Of a DNA stretch of 40,726 nt, positions 22,584 to 32,846 are shown piece after piece (positions within the stretch are counted from its first letter, which is position 1; the number at the start of each line of letters is the position of its first letter). Source of the stretch: a virus; IMG/VR virus record IMGVR_UViG_3300028393_000140, positions 1-40,726 of that record; one strand, given 5' to 3'. The translations under genes and the position numbers were made by a program. A model generated the notes under the pieces. The model saw nothing but the letters and a program-made list of their open reading frames with translations. It searched no databases and was not told the origin of the DNA.

Positions 22584-23522
22584 ATGGCAGTTCCAGGAGG
22601 TACCCCTACGGGTACATCAGCCATCAGCAATCTAGTCCAAACAGCGTATGACCAATACGTTCGTATGGCACTTCGTTCCATTCCAGTAATGCGTTCGATT
22701 GCAGATGTCAAGCCAGTACAGCAAGCAATGCCAGGTTCGTCAGTTGTATTCTCAATCTATTCTGATCTAGCTGCGGCTACTTCAACATTGACAGAAGCAT
22801 CTGATGTTAACAGCATTGCTTTAGGTAATCCAAATCAGATTACCGTAACACTTAACGAGTACGGTTCAGCCGTAACAACAACTAAGAAGTTAAACCTAAC
22901 TTCTTTCAACGACGTTGATGCAGCACTTGCTGACATCATCGCCTATAACGCTGCAGATTCTATTGACTCTGTTGTAGCCTCAGTTCTTACTTCTGGCTCA
23001 AACGTTGTCTACGCAGGAACAACTGCAACTTCAACAAACACAATCACAGCAGCAGATAAGATGCGCGTCGCGGACATCCGCGAGGCCGTCACTGAGCTTC
23101 GTACAAACAAGGCTTTGCCTCGTATTGGCGAACTCTATGCTGCTTTCTTGCACCCACGTCAGACCGCTGACCTTCGTGCTGAGACTGGTACTGGTGGATT
23201 CCAGGAACTTTCAAAGTACGTAGATCGCACTCCGTTCGTTGCAGGCGCTGTTGGTGTTATCGAAGGTGCGTTCGTTGTTGAAACACCTCGCGTTCCTTAT
23301 GCAATTAACACAAACTCACCAGCCGTAAACGTCTACAAGGCGATTGTTGCTGGTCGTGAAGCACTTGCTGAAGCACAAGGCCAAGACATCTCAACTGTCA
23401 TTGGACCACAGATTGACGCTTTGCGTCGCTTCCACACAATCGGTTGGTACTACTTTGGTGGCTTTAATCGCCTCCGTGAAGCAGCACTTTACCGCATTGA
23501 GTCTGCGGCAACAGCTTCTTAA
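22584..23522 (+). CDS. Major capsid protein (N4-gp56-like)
   Basis: A 312 aa HK97-fold coat protein resembling the N4-gp56 family: a beta-rich N-terminal arm (VVFSIYSDLAAATSTLTE), a strand block ending EYGSAVTTTKKL, a long helix with INxxD-like spacing, LHPRQTADLRAE, then GVIEGAFVVETPRVP and a closing WYYFGGF strand. Codon choice looks more optimised (many GTT, CGT and GAC codons) than in its neighbours, as expected for an abundant protein. Upstream: scaffold. Downstream: a UUCG hairpin. Confidence 0.88.
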   Translation: MAVPGGTPTGTSAISNLVQTAYDQYVRMALRSIPVMRSIADVKPVQQAMPGSSVVFSIYSDLAAATSTLTEASDVNSIALGNPNQITVTLNEYGSAVTTTKKLNLTSFNDVDAALADIIAYNAADSIDSVVASVLTSGSNVVYAGTTATSTNTITAADKMRVADIREAVTELRTNKALPRIGELYAAFLHPRQTADLRAETGTGGFQELSKYVDRTPFVAGAVGVIEGAFVVETPRVPYAINTNSPAVNVYKAIVAGREALAEAQGQDISTVIGPQIDALRRFHTIGWYYFGGFNRLREAALYRIESAATAS

Positions 23523-23536
23523 CTTGCTAATGGGAG

Positions 23537-23560
23537 GGGCGGGGGCTTCGGCTCCCGCCC
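23537..23560 (+). terminator. UUCG-capped hairpin after the capsid gene
   Basis: A ten-base-pair GC stem (GGGCGGGGGC with GCTCCCGCCC, one G-U pair) closed by a TTCG tetraloop, 14 bases after the capsid stop. No T-run follows, so it is probably a leaky terminator or a 3'-end stabiliser that raises capsid mRNA over downstream genes. Confidence 0.6.
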
Positions 23561-23579
23561 TATCTCTTGAGAGGAATTT

Positions 23580-23909
23580 ATGGCTTATTCATTTACATCA
23601 CCTTGGGAGTGGCAAACCTGGGGCGCAGGCAAGGCTTGGCCTGATAAGTACTCTCGCTTAGCTGGTCGCCCAATTACCGGTGGAACCAGTACTGGAGACA
23701 TTCCTCCGTATATGACAGATGTTCGTCGCCCACTAACTTTAATTGTTAACGGTACTAGTGTTGAAGCGAATATGTACCCTTACCAAAATACTCTTGCTGA
23801 CGCTGATGCTTACTATCTTGGCGGTCACGAGTACACACTGACAGACGCACAAGCGCAAATTTTAATTAACGCAGGTTACGGATACTGCCTAAAACCGATT
23901 GTAGAATAA
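23580..23909 (+). CDS. Head-region protein, unknown
   Basis: A 109 aa protein behind GAGAGG. Tyr/Trp/Gly-rich N-terminus, then a beta-rich middle and a helix (LTDAQAQILINAGYG). The position right after the capsid gene suggests a capsid decoration or head-completion protein, which is inference. The stop overlaps the next ATG by one base. Confidence 0.6.
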   Translation: MAYSFTSPWEWQTWGAGKAWPDKYSRLAGRPITGGTSTGDIPPYMTDVRRPLTLIVNGTSVEANMYPYQNTLADADAYYLGGHEYTLTDAQAQILINAGYGYCLKPIVE

Positions 23910-24190
23910 TGTCCTGCACAGCATCTTGCAAAACCAAAGATCACGATTCTTATGCTCAATGCTTACGCCAGAATATGCCAATGATTGATGGCGGTGCTAC
24001 GCCTACTAGAACTAACGCTTCTATGAACGGAATCAAGAAAGACGAGAAAGAACTAACTTCCTACTATGACGCATTGCGTCAAGGTGTCGAGCCAGTCTCC
24101 ACTAGGAAGAAAGACATTGACAATGCTATGGCAGTAAGCAATGAAGTAGGCAGAGCCTTTGATGGCAACACAATGGGATTTAAGGGCTAG
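23909..24190 (+). CDS. Small protein with N-terminal cysteines
   Basis: A 93 aa protein. Three cysteines in the first 18 residues (SCTASCKTKDHDSYAQC) may bind a metal or form crosslinks. The rest is hydrophilic and helical. TAATG-coupled to the previous gene. Function unknown. Confidence 0.6.
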   Translation: MSCTASCKTKDHDSYAQCLRQNMPMIDGGATPTRTNASMNGIKKDEKELTSYYDALRQGVEPVSTRKKDIDNAMAVSNEVGRAFDGNTMGFKG

Positions 24191-24219
24191 TGGTCCTTAA
24201 GTAGAAACAGGAGCAATAA

Positions 24220-24393
24220 ATGAAGTTCGCAAAAGCAATGAAAGGCGATGGCGGGGCTGAGTCTACTAAGACCACTAACTATCGCAAGGGTTCTACAACA
24301 GGAATTACTCCATCAACAATGACAGTAGCTCCAGTAACTACTAAAGGAAACACTGCCAAGTTCTCTAATGGCAAGAAATCGGTAGGCAAATAA
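24220..24393 (+). CDS. Small basic Thr/Lys-rich protein
   Basis: A 57 aa ORF behind ACAGGAGC; rich in Lys, Thr and Gly. Overlaps the next ATG by one base. One of five tiny basic proteins in the head cluster; probably binds DNA or capsid, by composition only. Confidence 0.58.
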   Translation: MKFAKAMKGDGGAESTKTTNYRKGSTTGITPSTMTVAPVTTKGNTAKFSNGKKSVGK

Positions 24394-24494
24394 TGTGTGC
24401 TAACTGTGGTTGCGGCTATGCAACATACGATGACGTTCAGACGGGTGCTCCTGGCTCAGCAGTGGGAGAAGAAACACTCGGTGAGAAAGAATGA
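24393..24494 (+). CDS. 33-residue cysteine-motif peptide
   Basis: A TAATG-coupled ORF of 33 codons starting MCANCGCGYATYDD. Three cysteines within six residues suggest a metal site. Overlaps at both ends (the next ATG lies in its stop) support translation. Function unknown. Confidence 0.5.
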   Translation: MCANCGCGYATYDDVQTGAPGSAVGEETLGEKE

Positions 24495-24667
24495 AGAAGG
24501 CGCACCCAGGATTCAAAGCAGTAGCCAAGAAAGTTGCTGCCAAGCAAGGTGTCTCAATGGAACGTGCGGGTGCAATAGTTGCTGCGGGTGCGAGGAAAGC
24601 CTCCAAGAAAGCAGTTGCTGCTAACCCACGTTTGAAGAAAGTAACAGGCGTTAAGAAGGGTATGTAA
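24491..24667 (+). CDS. Small lysine/alanine-rich basic protein
   Basis: A 58 aa ORF starting ATGA over the previous stop. Lys and Ala make up about half of it in a helical, histone-tail-like pattern (KAVAKKVAAKQG, RKASKKAVAANPRLKK). Likely a DNA-binding virion or condensing protein; the resemblance is one of composition. Confidence 0.6.
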   Translation: MKKAHPGFKAVAKKVAAKQGVSMERAGAIVAAGARKASKKAVAANPRLKKVTGVKKGM

Positions 24668-24972
24668 TGGCAAAGACTCCAGCGTGGCAACGTAAAGAAG
24701 GCCAGAACCCCAAGGGTGGTCTAAACGCTAAGGGTCGAGCTAGTGCTAAGGCAGAAGGCAGTAACTTAAAGCCGCCAGTAAAATCTGGTGATAACCCACG
24801 CAGAGCAAGTTACCTTGCTCGTGCAGCCGGTAATCCTGGACCTGAGCGCAAACCTAATGGAGAGCCAACTCGTTTGCTTTTATCTTTGCAAGCGTGGGGT
24901 GCATCTAGCAAAACAGATGCTAAAAAGAAAGCAGCAGCAATATCTGCTCGCAATAAGACTAAGAAAAAATAG
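24667..24972 (+). CDS. Basic protein resembling DUF6321-type phage proteins
   Basis: A 101 aa basic protein, TAATG-coupled. The pattern GGLNAKGRASAKAEGSNLKP, PPVKSGDNPRRASYLAR and PTRLLLSLQAWG matches a small conserved family in phage genomes that I recall as DUF6321; the name is from memory and unverified. Function unknown. It ends the run of small basic genes. Confidence 0.6.
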   Translation: MAKTPAWQRKEGQNPKGGLNAKGRASAKAEGSNLKPPVKSGDNPRRASYLARAAGNPGPERKPNGEPTRLLLSLQAWGASSKTDAKKKAAAISARNKTKKK

Positions 24973-24981
24973 GGGGATAAA

Positions 24982-25268
24982 GTGCCACTAGGTACATTTG
25001 GATCAACGCTTAATGACGAATTGAACCGTCTTGCTAATGGTGGCACTTATCCTGCTATTACTGCTTACAAAGATCAGGCAGGAGCAGCCCAGGCTTGGGC
25101 TGCCACAAGGTCTATTGCTCTTGGAAATATTACCGATCTAGTGGGAGTGCTGAATTACATTGCGGGTATTACGAATCCTAAAGATATGCTTGCCCTTGCT
25201 GGTGTCTGTAATTACATTGCAGGCACTTATGGTCTGGAGGCTTCTGCGGCTCTGGGATTGGTGGCATC

Positions 25269-25272
<4 letters not shown>
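24982..25272 (+). CDS. Small virion-region protein, unknown
   Basis: A 96 aa protein from GTG 24982 with GGGGG upstream. Helical, with an internal near-repeat: VLNYIAGIT and VCNYIAGTY. No family known. It precedes the fibre-associated genes, so a structural role is likely. Confidence 0.55.
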
Positions 25273-27679
<2,407 letters not shown>

Positions 27680-27688
27680 ACTTATCTA

Positions 27689-28270
27689 GTGCGAGTTAAT
27701 GAGTATTTTGACAAGGTTGTAGTAATCAATCTTGATAGACGCAGTGACCGTATGGAACAAGTAGATGCTCAACTCAAAGAGTTGGGTATTGAGTACGAAA
27801 GATTTTCTGCAATAGATGGCAAAGAATTAAAGATAAGTCCTATTATCGCTGGTACTCAATCTCACGTTGCGGTGTTAAAGAAGTACCTAGGTCAGAAAGT
27901 TTTGATCCTAGAAGATGATGCTCATTTCGTAGATGGTTTTAATGAAAAGTTTGCTGAGGTAATACAGACACTGCCCCAAGACTGGGACATTCTATACCTT
28001 GGAGCATTAGTTGCCAAAGATACTGGAAAGTTAATTCCAATAAATAAACACTGGCACAAGCAAGTAGTTAGTACTGGAACTCAAGCCTATTGTATTCTCC
28101 CCGCTAGGGTGCAATTCTTCTTAAGTAAATTAGATGGTTACGAATGGTACATAGACATCGGATTAAGAGTATCGGCTGAAGGTTACAAAGCATACATAAC
28201 TCAACCTAATCTAGTAACGCAATTCCCCTCGTTCTCGGATTTACGACTCAAAGAGGTGAATGACTTTTGA
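27689..28270 (+). CDS. Glycosyltransferase family 25-like
   Basis: A 193 aa enzyme starting at GTG 27689. The N-terminus VVVINLDRRSDR (residues 10-21), the SHVAVLKKYL helix and LEDDA (74-78, metal-binding acidic triad) are the signature of GT25. That family includes bacterial LPS galactosyltransferases and animal collagen galactosyltransferases. It would move a sugar from a nucleotide sugar to an acceptor. It follows the collagen-like fibre gene, so the fibre is the natural candidate acceptor. Its stop overlaps the TTG start of the next glycosyltransferase. Confidence 0.82.
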   Translation: MRVNEYFDKVVVINLDRRSDRMEQVDAQLKELGIEYERFSAIDGKELKISPIIAGTQSHVAVLKKYLGQKVLILEDDAHFVDGFNEKFAEVIQTLPQDWDILYLGALVAKDTGKLIPINKHWHKQVVSTGTQAYCILPARVQFFLSKLDGYEWYIDIGLRVSAEGYKAYITQPNLVTQFPSFSDLRLKEVNDF

Positions 28271-29340
28271 AGGTAGCAATTTACGCTATTGCATTGAATG
28301 AAGAAAAACACGTCAAGCGTTGGTATGAGACAAGCCAAGAAGCTGATTACCACTTGATAGCAGATACTGGATCTACTGATAACACAGTGAAGATAGCCAA
28401 GAAACTTGGCATTAAAGTATTTAACATTAGCATTAAGCCTTGGCGCTTTGATGATGCTCGCAATGCAGCATTGGCACTAATACCTGCTGACATTGATTAC
28501 TGCATCATCCTAGATATGGATGAGATGCTCAAGCCTGGGTGGAGACAAGAACTACAAAAGGCTTACGACAAGGGTGGCATTACTAGACCACAGCATAGAA
28601 TCGTTACGGACTTTAATCCTGATGGAACTGCTGCTGTAGAATTTAATGCTAATCGAGTTCACACTCGCAATAACTACCGGTGGAAGTATCCTATCCACGA
28701 GGTAGTTAGTCCTTATCAATTAGAAGAAACTGTCTTTGACATAGATTTGGAAGTTCACCACTTCCCTGATAATACTAAATCTCGTGCCCAGTATTTAGAT
28801 ATGCTGGCTGCGGCATACGACGAAAACCCAATAGATTCAAGGGTTTTGTACTACTACGGCAGAGAATTATTCTACCGAGGAAAGTTCCTTGAGGCTAGAG
28901 AAGTCCTTAAAGAGTACTTAAAGTACACAGAGTTTCCTGCGGAAAAAGGTTATGCCCTTCGCTTCCTAGCAAAGTGTGATCCTAAGAACGCAGAAGAATA
29001 CCTTTTACAAGGAGTGGAGACATTCCCTTGTAAGGAAGCAGTCCTTGCACTTGCTAATCATTATTACATAATGAAGCAGTGGAAAGAATGTTTCTTTACA
29101 GCCGAAGAAGGTATAAAGATCACACAAAAGTATAAAAACTTTATGTCCGAGAATTGGGCTTGGGGACATATGGGTTATGACTTAGCAGCAATTTCAGCGT
29201 GGCAACTAGAAGATTGGGACACCGCGCTGAGATACGGAGAGATGGCATTAGAGCTATCTCCAGAAGATGAAAGACTCCAAACCAATGTTAATTTCTATAG
29301 GGAGAAAGTAAATGGCAACCTTTCAGCAAATGACCGATGA
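28267..29340 (+). CDS. Glycosyltransferase family 2 with TPR-like C-terminus
   Basis: A 357 aa protein starting at TTG 28267. Residues 1-120 are a GT-A fold: AIALNEEKHV, ADTGSTDNT (nucleotide-binding, residues 32-40) and LDMDEML (DxD metal site, 82-88). Residues 200-350 are paired helices with TPR spacing (YALRFLAKC, AVLALANHYY, YDLAAISAWQL). TPRs in glycosyltransferases position protein substrates, as in O-GlcNAc transferase-type enzymes. Together with the GT25 enzyme it may decorate virion proteins. Its end overlaps the adaptor gene by 29 bases. Confidence 0.83.
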   Translation: MKVAIYAIALNEEKHVKRWYETSQEADYHLIADTGSTDNTVKIAKKLGIKVFNISIKPWRFDDARNAALALIPADIDYCIILDMDEMLKPGWRQELQKAYDKGGITRPQHRIVTDFNPDGTAAVEFNANRVHTRNNYRWKYPIHEVVSPYQLEETVFDIDLEVHHFPDNTKSRAQYLDMLAAAYDENPIDSRVLYYYGRELFYRGKFLEAREVLKEYLKYTEFPAEKGYALRFLAKCDPKNAEEYLLQGVETFPCKEAVLALANHYYIMKQWKECFFTAEEGIKITQKYKNFMSENWAWGHMGYDLAAISAWQLEDWDTALRYGEMALELSPEDERLQTNVNFYREKVNGNLSANDR

Positions 29341-30214
29341 GGTTCGTAGTAACCTCGCAGGCTTTACGCTTCGCCAAGATCGCATTACTAACCTTACCAA
29401 CGCTGGTGGTATCGGTACTAGTGATCTAGCAATTACTATTGGCAGTGCTGAAAACCTTGCTAAAGGTGTAATTGAAATTGATAATGAACTTATTTGGATT
29501 AACTCTTTTGATAAGAACTCTTTAACTCTTAACGCAATCGCTGGCTTTGGTCGAGGATACGGCGGAACTACACCTTCCCCACACGCAGTCAATGCTCAAG
29601 TAACCCTGACTCCTACCTTCCCAAAAGTAAATATTCAAAAAGCACTTAACGACACAATCAACTCTTTCTACCCAAAGCTCTTCGGTGTATCTTCAACCAC
29701 CTTTACTTTTAACGCAGCACAGGTAACTTACCCATTACCAGATGATGCTCGTGACGTACTCTTTGTCTCTTGGCAAACTGTGGGTCCTAGCAAAGAATGG
29801 CTACCTATTAACAGATGGCGTATTGACAGAATGGCAAATACCAATGCCTTCAATACAACCAAGACTGTCAGCATCTATGACAAGGTTCAACCTGGTCGTA
29901 CTGTTCAAGTTTACTACTCCATTATTCCAAACACTATGACTAATGCCAATGATGATTTTGCAACAGTTACTGGTCTACCAGAATCTTGCCGCGATCTAGT
30001 TATCTACGGTGCTTCATACCGTCTCTTGTCCTACATTGATACAGGTCGTTTTAACCTATCTAGTGCTGAAGCAGACCTTAATGATACTAAGCTGCCTTCA
30101 AATGCTGGTGCTTCCTCTTCTAAGTATGTCTTTGCTCTATACCAGCAACGTCTACAAGAAGAGGCTAATAAGTTGCAAGATCGTTTCCCAATTCGCGTTC
30201 ATTACACCCGCTAG
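29312..30214 (+). CDS. Head-tail adaptor-like / tail-base protein
   Basis: A 300 aa protein from ATG 29312 behind GGGAG. The N-terminal 100 residues are beta-rich (LAITIGSAENLAKGVIEIDN, LIWINSF). The C-terminal 80 residues form helices (CRDLVIYGASYRLLSYIDTG, YQQRLQEEANKLQDRFP) like connector/adaptor proteins that bind the portal in short-tailed phages. The gene is placed among fibre genes rather than after the portal, which is unusual. A fibre-attachment protein is the alternative. Confidence 0.58.
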   Translation: MATFQQMTDEVRSNLAGFTLRQDRITNLTNAGGIGTSDLAITIGSAENLAKGVIEIDNELIWINSFDKNSLTLNAIAGFGRGYGGTTPSPHAVNAQVTLTPTFPKVNIQKALNDTINSFYPKLFGVSSTTFTFNAAQVTYPLPDDARDVLFVSWQTVGPSKEWLPINRWRIDRMANTNAFNTTKTVSIYDKVQPGRTVQVYYSIIPNTMTNANDDFATVTGLPESCRDLVIYGASYRLLSYIDTGRFNLSSAEADLNDTKLPSNAGASSSKYVFALYQQRLQEEANKLQDRFPIRVHYTR

Positions 30215-30228
30215 TAGAAGGACAATAA

Positions 30229-31083
30229 ATGGCTACTCGTAAATTCTCATCCACCAGCATTGATACAACGCTGGCTGCTGGTGGTGTCTCATCTAGTGCT
30301 ACAACTATGACAGTGGTAACTGGTACTGGTGCAACCCTGATGGGTGGTATCACACTTACTGCTGGAGATCAGTTCACAGTAGCCCTTGATCCCGATACAG
30401 TTAATGAAGAAATTGTCTTTATTACCGCTCAATCGGTTGACTCCTTTACAATTACTCGTGCTAGAGCAGGTACCTCTGGTGTAGTTCACGCGGCTGGTGC
30501 AACTGTCCGTCACGTACTTACTAGCAATGATCTTGATTTCTTTAACACAGCAGTTCAACCAGCTACCTTGACAACTAAGGGTGACACCTATGTAGCCACA
30601 GCATCTGCAACTGTTACAAGGTTAGGTGCTGGCTCTAACGGTCAAATACTTACAGTAGATTCCACTGATGCTAAGGGAATTAAATGGGCTGATGCCCCAA
30701 CTGAATTACCTTCACAGACTGGTAATAGCGGTAAGTATCTTACAACAAATGGAAGTGCAACTTCTTGGGCTGCGGCAGTATCTACTCTTGATCTTTCCTT
30801 CAATGCTCAAACTGGTACTACCTATACCCTGATTTCTAGTGACCTCAACAAGTTGGTTACTCTGTCAAATGCAAGTGCAATTACCTTGACAGTTCCACCA
30901 TCAGTATTTACCGCAGGTCAGCAAATAAACATTCAGCAACTAGGTGCGGGTCAAGTCACCGTAGCGGCTGGTGCTGGAGTTACAATTACCGGTACTGGTA
31001 CTAAGTTGAGAGCACAGTACAGCGCGGCAACTTTGGTTTGCACATCAAGTAACAACTTTACCTTGATTGGGGACATTGCGTAA
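30229..31083 (+). CDS. Tail/receptor-binding protein with repeated C-terminal module
   Basis: A 284 aa protein, beta-rich and Thr/Ser/Ala-rich. Residues 1-100 contain a carbohydrate-binding-like segment (FTVALDPDTVNEEIVFITA, ITRARAGTSG). Residues 185-284 (NAQTGTTYTLISSDLNKLVT to LIGDIA) form a module that recurs as the whole of the protein at 31406-31768. It shares one base with the next start. Confidence 0.65.
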   Translation: MATRKFSSTSIDTTLAAGGVSSSATTMTVVTGTGATLMGGITLTAGDQFTVALDPDTVNEEIVFITAQSVDSFTITRARAGTSGVVHAAGATVRHVLTSNDLDFFNTAVQPATLTTKGDTYVATASATVTRLGAGSNGQILTVDSTDAKGIKWADAPTELPSQTGNSGKYLTTNGSATSWAAAVSTLDLSFNAQTGTTYTLISSDLNKLVTLSNASAITLTVPPSVFTAGQQINIQQLGAGQVTVAAGAGVTITGTGTKLRAQYSAATLVCTSSNNFTLIGDIA

Positions 31084-31406
31084 TGGCAACTACTAAAGTA
31101 CTAGGGCAGTCTTATCCGAGCGCCGCTACAGCAACAACGCTGTACACCTGCGCTGTAGCAAACGGCACCGTTATCTCCACAATCAATGTATCTAATACCA
31201 GCACAACTGCTGACACAATCCGCATTGCTGTTCGACCAGCAGGTGCGACTTTGGCTAACCAGCATTATCAGGCTTACAACGTCTCTATTCCTTCCAACGG
31301 TGTCTATACCTGGACAGTGGGTGCAACCCTTGCCAATACAGATGTTGTCACGATCTACTCAACTAATGGTACTTGCGCTTTTAGCGCATTTGGACAGGAG
31401 CAGTAA
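31083..31406 (+). CDS. Small beta-rich tail protein
   Basis: A 107 aa protein, TAATG-coupled on both sides. Strand-rich (TLYTCAVANGTVISTINVSN, IRIAVRPAG) with a jelly-roll-like feel. Probably a fibre or decoration component; no specific family. Confidence 0.6.
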   Translation: MATTKVLGQSYPSAATATTLYTCAVANGTVISTINVSNTSTTADTIRIAVRPAGATLANQHYQAYNVSIPSNGVYTWTVGATLANTDVVTIYSTNGTCAFSAFGQEQ

Positions 31407-31768
31407 TGTCAGTCAGCCTAATCTCTAGCGCAGCCTCACCTATTGGCTCAGTCACCGTCAATGCTCAGACTGGTACCTCATACACCTTTGCTGCATCTGA
31501 TTCTTTTAACACTTTAGTTACTTTGACTAACGCCTCTGCTATCGCAGTGACTATTCCAACCAATGCCACTACAGCCTTCCCAGTAGGAACTGTGTTAAAC
31601 TTCTCACAGAATGGAGCTGGTCAGGTGACAGTATCGGGTGCCTCTGGTGTAACTCTTACTTCCGTTGGTGTAACTGCGGCTACCCCCAAGACTCGCGTTC
31701 AGTACTCAGCAGGATCTGCAATTCAAACTGCGGCTAATGCCTGGCTAGTGATAGGAGATATTGCCTAA
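31406..31768 (+). CDS. Tail protein, paralogue of the C-terminal module at 30229
   Basis: A 120 aa protein, clearly homologous to the last 100 residues of the protein at 30229-31083: NAQTGTSYTFAASDSFNTLV, LTNASAIAVTIP, NGAGQVTVSGASGV and a closing WLVIGDIA all align in order. A tandem duplicate that became a free-standing gene. Likely part of the distal fibre. Confidence 0.68.
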   Translation: MSVSLISSAASPIGSVTVNAQTGTSYTFAASDSFNTLVTLTNASAIAVTIPTNATTAFPVGTVLNFSQNGAGQVTVSGASGVTLTSVGVTAATPKTRVQYSAGSAIQTAANAWLVIGDIA

Positions 31769-32340
31769 TGTCACCTATTCTTGGTATCTACGCTTCACAG
31801 GTTAGCGGACATCTATGGGCGCCCACTGGCGCCTATGAGTCTATTGCTACGACTACTTTAAGTTCAAACACATCCACTATTACTTTTAGCTCAATTCCTA
31901 GCACCTACACTCATTTACAATTACGAGCAATTTTAAGAGATACATCCGCAGCAAACGGTTCACAAGACCAAATTTGGTTCAACAATGATACAACCAATTT
32001 GTACAACGACCATCAATTATACGGTACTGGCAGCGCAACTGGTGCTTCGGGAGCAACTGGTTCAAGAGCAGCAATTTATGGAATTGACCGTATTTCTTCT
32101 GGTAATGATACCGCCAGCGTATTTGGTGCATTTATTATAGACATTCTTGATTATGCAAATACTAATAAATACAAAACTGTTCGTTCATTGGCTGGTTATG
32201 ATGCAAATGGTAGCGGACAAGCAAAACTGGCTTCTGGACTTTATATGTCTACCAACGCCATTAATAGAATTGATATGACTTGCCAATCAGGTAGTCCTTT
32301 TGCTACCTACTCATCATTCGCCCTCTATGGAATCAAGTAA
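31768..32340 (+). CDS. Receptor-binding-type tail protein, paralogue 1 of 3
   Basis: A 190 aa protein, beta-rich. It shares a scheme with the next two genes: a T(V/I)TFSSI strand near residue 35, a YKTVRSLAG-type strand in the middle, and a final TYSSFALYGIK. This repeated layout marks a tandem family of tail or host-recognition domains. It starts in a TAATG overlap. Confidence 0.62.
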   Translation: MSPILGIYASQVSGHLWAPTGAYESIATTTLSSNTSTITFSSIPSTYTHLQLRAILRDTSAANGSQDQIWFNNDTTNLYNDHQLYGTGSATGASGATGSRAAIYGIDRISSGNDTASVFGAFIIDILDYANTNKYKTVRSLAGYDANGSGQAKLASGLYMSTNAINRIDMTCQSGSPFATYSSFALYGIK

Positions 32341-32349
32341 AGGATAACG

Positions 32350-32844
32350 ATGGCTCAAACTTATACGCCGCTTGCTACTCAAACACTTGGTAGTGCAGTA
32401 GCTACTGTTACATTCTCTAGTATTTCAAGTGCTTATACAGATTTAATTTTAGTAATGCAAGCAAAAAACTCTGTTGGCACATCAAATGTAAGAATACAAT
32501 TTAATTCCGACACTGCTACTAATTATTCTACAACATTTTTAGACGGCAATGGAACAAGCACTTTTTCATCAAGAACTACAAGCGGTACTTTTGCGTATCT
32601 TGATAACTATGGACAAATTCAAAATAACTTTAATTCAAGCATTGTTGCTCACATTATGAATTACAGCAATACAACAACTTATAAAACAATTCTTGCTCGA
32701 TCAAACAACGCCGCTGCTGGTGTTGATGCAATAGTCAGTTTGTGGCGTTCTACGGCAGCAATCAGTACTATTACCTTGACACAAGGTAGCAACAATTATG
32801 ACATCGGCTCAACCTTCTCACTCTATGCGATAAAGGCGGCTTAA
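32350..32844 (+). CDS. Receptor-binding-type tail protein, paralogue 2 of 3
   Basis: A 164 aa protein with the same plan as its neighbours: VATVTFSSISSAYTDLILVM at the start, YKTILARSN in the middle and STFSLYAIKAA at the end. The central loops differ strongly, as expected for receptor-binding variation. GGATAACG precedes the ATG. Confidence 0.62.
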   Translation: MAQTYTPLATQTLGSAVATVTFSSISSAYTDLILVMQAKNSVGTSNVRIQFNSDTATNYSTTFLDGNGTSTFSSRTTSGTFAYLDNYGQIQNNFNSSIVAHIMNYSNTTTYKTILARSNNAAAGVDAIVSLWRSTAAISTITLTQGSNNYDIGSTFSLYAIKAA

Positions 32845-32846
32845 TT

